Positions 6,554-13,558 of a stretch of DNA of 18,182 nt are shown piece after piece (position 1 is the first letter of the stretch; each line of letters begins with the position of its first letter). This DNA comes from CAZTNW01 sp964614945 (lineage in GTDB: Bacteria; Caldisericota; JANLFM01). The position numbers were made by a program, and so were the translations under genes. The notes beneath the pieces were generated by a model. The model was not told where the DNA came from, searched no databases, and was given only the letters and a program-made list of their open reading frames with translations. The stretch covers positions 1 to 18,182 of the forward strand of contig CAZTNW010000010.1 in NCBI GenBank assembly GCA_964614945.1. The letters are read 5' to 3'.

Positions 6554-7016
6554 CCCCCTTCTTTAATTTATCGGAAGCCCAATCAAATATGCTACTCTTG
6601 GTGTACTTCCCGCTTCTCCTGTACGCCAGATTATGGCACTTCCTGCATGCAAAGAACGTTTCCCCCGGTGCAATATAGAGTATTCCCATCCGCCTTTTGC
6701 ACAGGGGGCAGGTGAACCACCACCTTGCACCCCCGAAGTGAGGGATTGTCCTCTGCAATGTTATTGGCTCCTGAACAGTTCCCCCGTCAACCTTGTATGA
6801 GAGCAGAATCATGGGTTCTGTCTGGTCCGGGGGAAGATACACATATGCGATAGAGGACAGCTCCTCTCCCGTTCGTTCATTGACCCAGGATATCTGCCCC
6901 GACACGCACCTGTCCATGCACCTGGCATGGAATTGGGATATGGAGATGGATAGGCATTTCTCAACGGTTGTTTTCCGTCGATGAAACATCCATCTTCCGC
7001 TACCGAATCCGCCCAT
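6546..7016 (-). CDS. Zinc-ribbon protein of mobile elements (GGFGSGRW type)
   Basis: The protein has 156 residues. It starts MGGFGSGRW followed by KTTVEKCLSI, an N-terminal signature that I recall from uncharacterised proteins common on proteobacterial mobile islands. The C-terminal half has two CxxC pairs (C103/C106 and C124/C127) spaced as a zinc ribbon with Trp/Phe-rich flanks (ARWWFTCPLC). A nucleic-acid-binding role is likely, but the target is unknown. The start has no strong ribosome site. It is downstream of, and on the same strand as, the RepA-like ATPase gene, with a 123-bp repeat-rich gap. Confidence 0.75.
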   Translation of the reverse strand: MGGFGSGRWMFHRRKTTVEKCLSISISQFHARCMDRCVSGQISWVNERTGEELSSIAYVYLPPDQTEPMILLSYKVDGGTVQEPITLQRTIPHFGGARWWFTCPLCKRRMGILYIAPGETFFACRKCHNLAYRRSGKYTKSSIFDWASDKLKKGVI

Positions 7017-7054
7017 GATTTTGAGGAATCATTTAAAAATATGTGTAAATATGC

Positions 7055-7178
7055 GATAACAATGGTAACAATCAAATACATGAATGAAATTAATGATTTA
7101 CATGGATTCAATTGTTATCCACCATCAACCCAGTAACAATCAATTGTTACCATTGTGATTGATGTTACCATTGTTATC
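7055..7178. repeat. Iteron-like repeat cluster at the 3' end of the ATPase gene
   Basis: TGTTACCATTGTTATC occurs at 7163-7178, as an exact inverse at 7055-7070, and with two changes at 7145-7160. A perfect 8-2-8 palindrome GTAACAAT-CA-ATTGTTAC lies at 7133-7150. The copies lie partly in the coding tail of the ATPase (giving its Asn-rich end) and partly in the following gap. Repeats of this size beside a RepA-like gene resemble iterons or partition-type sites. They could also be simple repeat expansion. Confidence 0.5.
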
Positions 7179-8213
7179 AATGTTATTGTTGTTATCGGAT
7201 ATTTTATACATACCCCTATTCGCTCTTAAGACATCTCTATTACAATAAAGTTTTTGAAGAAGCTGACGAACGGCATTTTCGTTCTTGTTTATGGCCGTAG
7301 ATATTTCTCTAATCCCCATCGGTTTCTTGTGATTCGCTAGCAAAGCCAGAATATTTTTTCTTTCTTCGCTAACTTGATACTCTTGCGCTTCGCCATCAAT
7401 TATCCATGAAGTGATCTCCTTTTCGAATTTCAAAAGTAATTCAATTTGTTGAACATCTCGCCCAACAATCTTTAACTTTCCATGCTTCATGTCTCTGTTG
7501 CTTATCAGTAACATTAACGTATCTGACGCAGCTGTTGTGCCAGAGCTTCCAGTAAATGTGCTGAAAACATCTTCGTAATCTAGGTTTTTAACTGTGTGGA
7601 CGATCAAGATCATGGCTATTGAGTGTCTTTCTGATAATGATTTCAATTTCCCAAGATTTTCGTAATCTTGTTCATACCAACTTCCTGGTTTTGTACCCTT
7701 TTTAACTTTTGCATAAACGTCTATGATAACCAGCTTAACATCGGGATGATCTGACAGCCATTTGTCTAGCTTTTCAATCCCCATTTGTTTGTCAAAATTT
7801 GGCCATTCTAAAAACAAGTGTAAATTTTCAGGGCCAAGTTCATCTCCAAGAATAGTCGATAACCTCTCCTGCAATCGAGAAGCGTTATCCTCCAATGCGA
7901 GATACAGCACCCCCGCTTTCTCAAGATCAATTTTACCGAATGCTGGACGTCCAAGTGCTACTGAAACAGCTAGACCCAATACAAGCCATGATTTGCCTGA
8001 TTTTGCTGCACCTGCAAATATACTTAATCCACAGGGGATCAATCCTGGTACAATCCAGAGTGCTTCGGGAAGATCTTCTTCCATGAGCTCTTTTGCAGTA
8101 TATTCAATTTTTCTTTTCATAAGGTTGGGCTGTTCAATGCTTTCCTTGTCAATGTCAGACATGGATCGTGACGATTGTCCGGTTGATGGAATCTTGATTA
8201 TTTGGCTCATCAT
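7140..8213 (-). CDS. RepA-like AAA_25 ATPase (replicative helicase-type)
   Basis: The protein has 357 residues. A RecA-fold ATPase domain carries Walker A GAAKSGKS (68-75), the strand LYLALEDN (103-110) typical of AAA_25/RSF1010 RepA-type proteins, Walker B LVIID (161-165) and a sensor-like VHT (205-207). A winged-helix-like segment follows (about 285-337, PMGIREISTAINKNENAVR). The last 18 residues are Asn-rich low complexity encoded by the iteron-like repeats. The ATG overlaps the stop of the upstream HTH gene by 4 nt (ATGA), so translation is coupled. A role in replication or maintenance of the excised element is likely from the family. Other roles such as DNA repair are not excluded. Confidence 0.8.
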   Translation of the reverse strand: MMSQIIKIPSTGQSSRSMSDIDKESIEQPNLMKRKIEYTAKELMEEDLPEALWIVPGLIPCGLSIFAGAAKSGKSWLVLGLAVSVALGRPAFGKIDLEKAGVLYLALEDNASRLQERLSTILGDELGPENLHLFLEWPNFDKQMGIEKLDKWLSDHPDVKLVIIDVYAKVKKGTKPGSWYEQDYENLGKLKSLSERHSIAMILIVHTVKNLDYEDVFSTFTGSSGTTAASDTLMLLISNRDMKHGKLKIVGRDVQQIELLLKFEKEITSWIIDGEAQEYQVSEERKNILALLANHKKPMGIREISTAINKNENAVRQLLQKLYCNRDVLRANRGMYKISDNNNNIDNNGNINHNGNN

Positions 8214-8575
8214 TCCATGTCCTCCTTCTTACACTGCGGTCTTAATAAAGGTTCACTCAACTCTTTGGACATGTTGGCCTTTCCCTCATTTTTCATCTTG
8301 CTCAATATCTCTGCGCTATGCTCTTGCATCTTGTGATATTCGTCAATCTTTCCAGTTAACATATAGGATAGTCTAAAAAGGTCTCTTTGCAGATCTTGTG
8401 GCATGGGGTCTATTCCATTCAAGTATCGTGATAGCTTAGATTCAGGAACACCCGTACAATTCCTCAGTTTCCAAAGAGGTATTTTCTCACTTCTGAACAC
8501 CTCCTTAAGGCAATGAGGTTCTGGGTTTAGACATCTTTTCGCACTAATCGTCATGTAATGTTTAATTCTCCTCAT
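8210..8575 (-). CDS. HTH protein, first gene of the ATPase operon
   Basis: The frame opens at 8644, but AGGAGG a few bases before the ATG at 8575 marks the likely start (121 residues, MRRIKHYMTISAKRCL). Residues about 30-60 (KIPLWKLRNCTGVPESKLSRYLNG) look like a helix-turn-helix of the XRE/lambda-repressor type. The C-terminal part is charged and helical (LSKMKNEGKANMSKEL). Its stop overlaps the start of the ATPase gene. It may regulate the operon, bind the upstream origin-like DNA, or act as a replication partner. The exact role is not visible. Confidence 0.7.
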   Translation of the reverse strand: MRRIKHYMTISAKRCLNPEPHCLKEVFRSEKIPLWKLRNCTGVPESKLSRYLNGIDPMPQDLQRDLFRLSYMLTGKIDEYHKMQEHSAEILSKMKNEGKANMSKELSEPLLRPQCKKEDME

Positions 8576-8630
8576 GTTCAATCCTCCTTCTTTTGTTTGT
8601 GTTAGTTTGTTAATATTCCCCAAACGCACG

Positions 8631-8669
8631 GCTCCCCAGTACAACCGATTTTGGGTTATACCGGGGAGC
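8631..8669. other. Long hairpin upstream of the replication-like operon
   Basis: Arms 8631-8646 and 8654-8669 pair over 16 positions with two mismatches. The outer part GCTCCCC/GGGGAGC is perfect and the loop is 7 nt. It is a GC-rich island in AT-rich DNA, 56 bp upstream of the HTH start. An operator, a single-strand origin, a nick site or a leader structure are all possible. Confidence 0.5.
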
Positions 8670-9149
8670 GCAGCGCCCTACCGCCAAACGATCATTTATT
8701 TTTAGCTTTGAAAATTATACAATATAATCAATTAGTTATAAATTCTCATATTTGTACATCGATTCCTGTCGTTAAATTATTCAATTATATTATATGTTTA
8801 TCAACAATGTTCCATCCCATTCAGAGTAAAAATATTAATATCACAAGTTGGATTGTTTGTCAATAAGACATCAATAAAATCAATCAGTTATATTCAATAT
8901 AGCCGCTCGATTCCGAAGGCGTTATCAAGTTGCATTGCTGGAAATGGTGCTTACTTTTCTCCCATTCTGATCACTCCCTGTCATTTGTGGTCACTTGTAA
9001 AAAGTTGATGAAATAGCCGCTGGTATGATCCTGATCGTTGGATTTGAATGATAGGTGGGGCAGGTTAGTTGTTTGGATAGGCCGATATCATAGAGAGAGT
9101 TTAGGAGGAGGCATGTTTGGGTAACTTGCTATTGGATGGATAGGTGTTT

Positions 9150-9193
9150 CATGCATAAGATCGGTCAATTTTTGACCGATCTATTCATGACAA
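9150..9193. repeat. 44-bp repeat with 11-bp palindrome, copy 1
   Basis: The core is AGATCGGTCAA-TTT-TTGACCGATCT (9158-9182), a perfect 11-bp inverted repeat. Together with flanks on both sides it matches 16592-16635 in the same orientation, with 6 differences in 44. Three of these are the loop (TTT here, AAA there). The two copies bound the segment holding the unknown 274-residue gene and the type III RM genes. There is no U-run, so a simple terminator role is unlikely. Confidence 0.8.
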
Positions 9194-9495
9194 TCCAATG
9201 TGCTTTACATATATAGAACAATTTAGTCTTGACGATATAGTGCGATTAAAAAAAGCCACTTTTGAAAATGTCAGAAACCCGATTATAGGTGATGTGCAGT
9301 CCTTCAAATCGTGATCAATTCACAGTATAGAGAAATTCGGATTACCCTTATAACGCAACCTTTTTCGAAATTAAGTAATACATTTAAAGTCAAGAACTTA
9401 CACATCCATTGACATTAAGCCACATTTTCTGTATATTTCTTCTTATCAAGGTTAATTCTTTTTTAATCAATAGACTTTATCACCGCCATGCTGGC

Positions 9496-9501
9496 TATAA
9501 T
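9496..9501 (+). promoter_or_regulatory. Possible -10 box for the 9644 gene
   Basis: A consensus TATAAT is preceded by TAGACT (9471-9476), but the 19-bp gap is long. It gives a leader of about 135 nt. This is a weak call. Confidence 0.25.
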
Positions 9502-9643
9502 ATACTCAAGGCCAGCCTTTATCTAAAACGAATTGATAATCCAGCTGAATTCTAACATCAATATGACGTGCATAACAATGCTGATGTCACCCGTAGATAA
9601 TGCATGAGAATAATAGACAGTCCGAAAAATGGAGTAAGCCGAA

Positions 9644-10468
9644 ATGGAACGAAAAACTATTGTTATGATAGCACTCGGTCTTGCGTTCATTGGTGCATTA
9701 TATGTTGCCGACTTTGAGGATGAAAACCACAAATATGAAAATGACCTGCAAGGTAGAATAAAAGCTGGTAAACAATTCTGTTCGCTTTTGTTCGAAGGAG
9801 ATAAACACGAGCTGCTAAGTCGGTTTAAGTTTTGTCCTTATGCTAAGTCGAAATTGCAAAATGCAAATTTGCAACCAATAGCTCCTATGAGTGTTCGTGA
9901 AAAATACGTGGATAATAACGGAAAATATTGGTCATTATTTGAACCAGTTCTGTTCTCACACGGTGAAGAGCTTGATCTGGCTGCTCTGGAAAAACATGAA
10001 CGCGATATTGGAATGGCTTTTAGTTTCAACCATAAATTCGATATAAGTCCAACCATCTTGGGTAACAACAGAATGTTGTATTCTGTTGTTTTTCGGTATG
10101 TTGAGCCAGGACATGATACATTTTGGGGTAGGATCTTGGGTAAGATTGCAAATGCAGTACCGTTTTGTAGTTCATTCGGTACAACGGGAATGTGGTTGGT
10201 TGTTGACTATAGTTATACGTATAATTTAAGTGATTTTGGCACATGGTGCTTAAAAGAAGGGGATAGTTTTGTAAGCCAGAGGAGAAAAGAGGATAAGATT
10301 TTCTGGGAAAAATTAAAGACGGAAGAGGGAGCTAAATCCTTTAGAAGAAAATTACGTCAAGAATTAGAAATCAGCGATTTGTGGGCAAGCTCTTGGGTAG
10401 AAGGAAATCCGGAGCGGATAGATCTTTATCAAGAAATTCAGAGCTTACGTAATCGCTTTGTTTGGTAG
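9644..10468 (+). CDS. Membrane-anchored protein of 274 residues, unknown
   Basis: A single N-terminal hydrophobic segment (residues about 5-21, TIVMIALGLAFIGALYVAD) is followed by a large soluble part, probably periplasmic or membrane-associated. The soluble part has five cysteines and a charged helical C-terminus (RKLRQELEISDL). GGAG about 9 nt before the ATG supports the start. I see no known domain or catalytic motif. It is in the same orientation as mod and res, 500 bp upstream, and inside the same pair of 44-bp repeats, so it may travel with the RM system. A separate defence or surface role is equally possible. Confidence 0.75.
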   Translation: MERKTIVMIALGLAFIGALYVADFEDENHKYENDLQGRIKAGKQFCSLLFEGDKHELLSRFKFCPYAKSKLQNANLQPIAPMSVREKYVDNNGKYWSLFEPVLFSHGEELDLAALEKHERDIGMAFSFNHKFDISPTILGNNRMLYSVVFRYVEPGHDTFWGRILGKIANAVPFCSSFGTTGMWLVVDYSYTYNLSDFGTWCLKEGDSFVSQRRKEDKIFWEKLKTEEGAKSFRRKLRQELEISDLWASSWVEGNPERIDLYQEIQSLRNRFVW

Positions 10469-10966
10469 AGAAGAGCATTAGAGTATCCTGTGACGTATAC
10501 TTGATACGCATGCACTGTCAAAGCATGCTCTTTCCTGATTATAGGTTATCTACACATATTACTTCAGTACGGTTGTTTCCACTTTTCACTAATGCCCGCT
10601 AAATTTTTAAATACAAGCCCGCATATTGACTAATTGTTCCAGACTATTGAATATAGAAGGGAATGTGTGCATTTACATGCCAAACGGAGATAGGTTATTG
10701 CCTTTTCAAGACAAAGATGGCGTATATGTTGAAAGGGGAAAAACTGGTTATGTTTGCCACGCATTATTAAATCAATTCATGATCTTGCTGAATATTTTAG
10801 AATATTTGTTACATCGATAATTCAGCAATTAATTGACAGATCCCTTCATAACCCGTAAGAAATCTACGGTATATTACAGACGGGATTAAGAATGTTATTC
10901 GGCTTACAAACCAAGACGCTTTTTTATGAAGTACAACGATTGTTTATATTGCAAATATAGAGGTTT
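10469..10966. other. Spacer upstream of mod
   Basis: This stretch has no confident gene. A 64-codon frame (10626-10820, TTG start; internal ATG reading MPNGDRLLPFQDKDGVYVE) has no ribosome site and is probably not expressed, though a relic cannot be excluded. AAGAGCAT just after the 274-residue gene pairs with ATGCTCTT about 60 bp later and could end its transcript. TTGACA at 10833-10838 may be a -35 box for mod, but its -10 partner is poor. An inverted repeat CCGTA/TACGG follows (about 10853-10869). Confidence 0.35.
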
Positions 10967-13555
10967 ATGATGAACAAAGAGCAAAAATTCTTCAATGCCC
11001 TGCGCGATGTGTTCGTGGGTGCGAAGGTGGAGGGAGAATCGGGATACATCAACCTAATGAAGATTAAATCCCGGTATTACACCGAGGGCGTGTTCCCTCA
11101 GCTCCAGAAAGACATCAATAAGGCCTTAAAATCCTTCCCTGCCTTCCGTGATGAGCTTTTCGAAAAGTTGTACGATTTCTTCCACCGATATTTCAGCGAG
11201 AGCGGGTCGATCTATTTCCGGTACACGCCGTTGCACCAGAACGTCTATGAGAAGGTTTATACAGACGATAAAGATGTGATGCTGTTCTGGAAGACCCATA
11301 TGCTCTATTACGTCAAGACCGACAGGCTGTTCAAAAGCCTCGAAGTCGAAGTAGATGGGCAGAAGTTCTTCTTCGATGTATCAACGCTGGAGCACAAGAA
11401 AGCCAATGAAAAGCGCGATATCGTCTATACACTTAAGGAAAAACGCAGGGATGGTGCGCTAGTATTTACGGTGGCATACTCCGAGAAGGGCAGGAAGACC
11501 AAGACTGACGACATTCTCCGAGCCGTCCGTAGAAGCGGTGAAATCCTCAAGGAAGAAACACTGGAGCGGGCCTTCCGTGTGTTCGAGAAACAGAGTGATG
11601 TAGATTACTTCATCAACAAGGATGCCAGGGCATTTCTGGAGGAGCAGTTCAGCCTGTGGCTCTACCAATATGTATTCTCAGGCATCAGCGAATGGAACGC
11701 AGAACGCATCAAGCAACTTCAGACCCTCCGGGATATTGCTTTCAAGATCATCGCCTTCATCAGCCAATTTGAGAATGAGTTGGTTAAAATCTGGAACAAA
11801 CCGAAGTTTGTCCTCAACTCCGATTATGTTCTCACGCTCGACCGCATCGCCGGCGAAGACGGTGGACTTGCTGTTCTTGAAAAACTGATCGCTCATAAAA
11901 ATTTTAAGGCACAGGTCGAGGAATGGCAGGAGTTGGGTATCACCAAAAAGTCGCTTAAGAAAGCCGATGTGTTGGAAAAAAATGGCAAGTGCAGCCGACT
12001 TGCCAAAGAGTGGCAATTTCTGCCGGTTGATACCAAGCATTTCAAGGACATGAAATTTGACATACTTGGGCTATTCGAGAACCTAGACATCGAACTGGAT
12101 GGACGACTTATTAAGAGTGAGAATTATCAAGCTCTGCGCACAATGCTCCCGAAGTTTTGCAGACGTATAACGTGTGTTTATATCGACCCACCATACAACG
12201 CTGAAGGATCTGAGATTCTCTATCTAAACAAATATCGGAGCTCGTCATGGCTGACGCTGATGGAGAATCGACTGGCATTTGTGCCTGAATATTTGCAAAG
12301 CGAAAATGCCGCGTTGGTCGTTGCGGTCGATGATTTTGAAATGTCGAAGTTGGTTGGCTTGCTCAAGGAAAAATTCCCCGCCTCTGAAGTTAATCCAATT
12401 GTTATAAATCATCATCCACAAGGCTCGCCGAAAGCGAACATTTCACGAACGCACGAGTATTCGATTCTGGTGACGCCAGAGAAAACCGATTTTGTTCGTG
12501 TCCCACGGGCAAGTGACAAGTCTGACGAACGCCCACTTATGCGGACAGGGACCGGAGAAAACAATTTTCGGTACGGTCGTCCGAATAGTTTCTATGCGAT
12601 TCTTGTCGACCCAAAGTCTGGCTCGATCAAAGGAGCAGAAGAACCACCGGAAGGAAGCAACTACCAACGAAAGAAAACGGAGTCAGGCCTAATTCGTGTT
12701 TACCCCTTTGACAGCAACGGGCAAGAGCGAGTTTGGAGAAAGAGTTACAAATCGGGAGTCGGCGCAATCAAAGAAGGTGCAATCTTTTGCCGGATGGGAA
12801 AGAAAGGACCTTCGCTGTTTGAGCATGTATCAATCGAACGGGTGAAGCCAACCAGCAACTGGTTCGACTCGAAGTACAATGCTGGAACACATGGGACGAC
12901 ACTTCTCACAAATCTATTCGGCAAGTCCGGCCTCTTTTCGTATCCGAAATCAATTCACACGGTTTTTGACATAGTTGATGCAGTCATTTACGACGATGAT
13001 GAAGCGGCAGTTTTCGATTTCTTCGGTGGTTCTGGAACAACGGCTCACGCTGTAATAAATATGAACCGTGGCAATGGCGGTAGTCGTAAATACATCGTCG
13101 TCGAGATGGCTGAGTATTGCGAATCAGTTATTTTACCACGAATCAAGAAAGTCGCCTTCTGTGAGCAATGGAAAGATGGCAAAGCTGCTGGTGGTAGCGG
13201 AGTTGGTCATTTCATGAAGTATTACGATCTTGAACAATACGAAGACGTTCTCCGCAAAGCACATTACGACGACGCTGACCTGTTCAACGATCCAAACAAA
13301 GACCCCTATCATCAATATGTTTTCCTCCGTGATCCAAAGATGCTGGATGCGATAGAAGTGGATATGGAAAAAAACACGGTCAAGGTGGACCTTGGAAAAC
13401 TCTACAACGGGATTGATGTTGCCGAGACCCTTTCCAATTTGACCGGCAAATGGATCAAACGCATCACCGCAGATTCCGTGGAATTTGACGACGGCGAAGT
13501 GGTAGACACAAAGAATCTGGACTGGAAAAAGATCAAACCGCTAATTTGGTGGTGA
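10967..13555 (+). CDS. mod: Type III restriction-modification methyltransferase subunit
   Basis: The protein has 862 residues. An N-terminal region of about 400 residues precedes the methyltransferase core. Motif IV is DPPYN (407-411, within CVYIDPPYNAEG) and motif I (SAM binding) is FFGGSGTT (685-692). This order is that of beta-class N6-adenine methyltransferases such as EcoP1I/EcoP15I Mod. The roughly 275 residues between the motifs include the target recognition domain, with the typical RPNSFYAILVDPKSG block. It methylates one strand of the recognition site and guides the Res subunit. AGAGG lies 6 nt before the second ATG (10970), which may be the true start. All key motifs are intact. 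The recognition sequence cannot be read from the gene. Confidence 0.93.
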   Translation: MMNKEQKFFNALRDVFVGAKVEGESGYINLMKIKSRYYTEGVFPQLQKDINKALKSFPAFRDELFEKLYDFFHRYFSESGSIYFRYTPLHQNVYEKVYTDDKDVMLFWKTHMLYYVKTDRLFKSLEVEVDGQKFFFDVSTLEHKKANEKRDIVYTLKEKRRDGALVFTVAYSEKGRKTKTDDILRAVRRSGEILKEETLERAFRVFEKQSDVDYFINKDARAFLEEQFSLWLYQYVFSGISEWNAERIKQLQTLRDIAFKIIAFISQFENELVKIWNKPKFVLNSDYVLTLDRIAGEDGGLAVLEKLIAHKNFKAQVEEWQELGITKKSLKKADVLEKNGKCSRLAKEWQFLPVDTKHFKDMKFDILGLFENLDIELDGRLIKSENYQALRTMLPKFCRRITCVYIDPPYNAEGSEILYLNKYRSSSWLTLMENRLAFVPEYLQSENAALVVAVDDFEMSKLVGLLKEKFPASEVNPIVINHHPQGSPKANISRTHEYSILVTPEKTDFVRVPRASDKSDERPLMRTGTGENNFRYGRPNSFYAILVDPKSGSIKGAEEPPEGSNYQRKKTESGLIRVYPFDSNGQERVWRKSYKSGVGAIKEGAIFCRMGKKGPSLFEHVSIERVKPTSNWFDSKYNAGTHGTTLLTNLFGKSGLFSYPKSIHTVFDIVDAVIYDDDEAAVFDFFGGSGTTAHAVINMNRGNGGSRKYIVVEMAEYCESVILPRIKKVAFCEQWKDGKAAGGSGVGHFMKYYDLEQYEDVLRKAHYDDADLFNDPNKDPYHQYVFLRDPKMLDAIEVDMEKNTVKVDLGKLYNGIDVAETLSNLTGKWIKRITADSVEFDDGEVVDTKNLDWKKIKPLIWW

Positions 13556-13558
13556 GCA

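Larger units (their letters stand above)
8670..9643. other. Long AT-rich non-coding spacer, possible origin region
   Basis: No convincing gene is seen in nearly 1 kb. The first 200 bp (8690-8900) are very AT-rich and contain TTATCAACA (8798-8806), one base from the DnaA box TTATCCACA. With the hairpin at 8631-8669 and the RepA-like gene next door, this could be a replication origin. The middle (about 8970-9000) has TGATCACT...GGTCACTTG, reminiscent of IS21-family end sequence but too short to call. The 44-bp palindromic repeat lies at 9150-9193. ATAGCCGCT occurs twice (near 8899 and 9015). A TATAAT at 9496-9501 may be the -10 box for the gene at 9644. Confidence 0.4.

Noticed and set aside
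7055..7178. CRISPR-like array
   Set aside because: There are only three short copies, in mixed orientation, with uneven spacing and overlapping coding sequence. There are no cas genes.
8651..8866. A 71-codon plus-strand frame next to the long hairpin
   Set aside because: It begins within the hairpin loop, lacks a ribosome site and lies in the very AT-rich origin-like DNA. The product has no family resemblance.
9158..9182. The palindrome of the 44-bp repeat read as an intrinsic terminator
   Set aside because: No U-run follows on either strand, copy 1 is not just after a gene, and conservation extends into flanks outside the stem.
10626..10820. A 64-codon plus-strand frame upstream of mod
   Set aside because: It needs a TTG start, has no ribosome site and matches no recognised family. 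It is noted only as a possible relic in the spacer entry.
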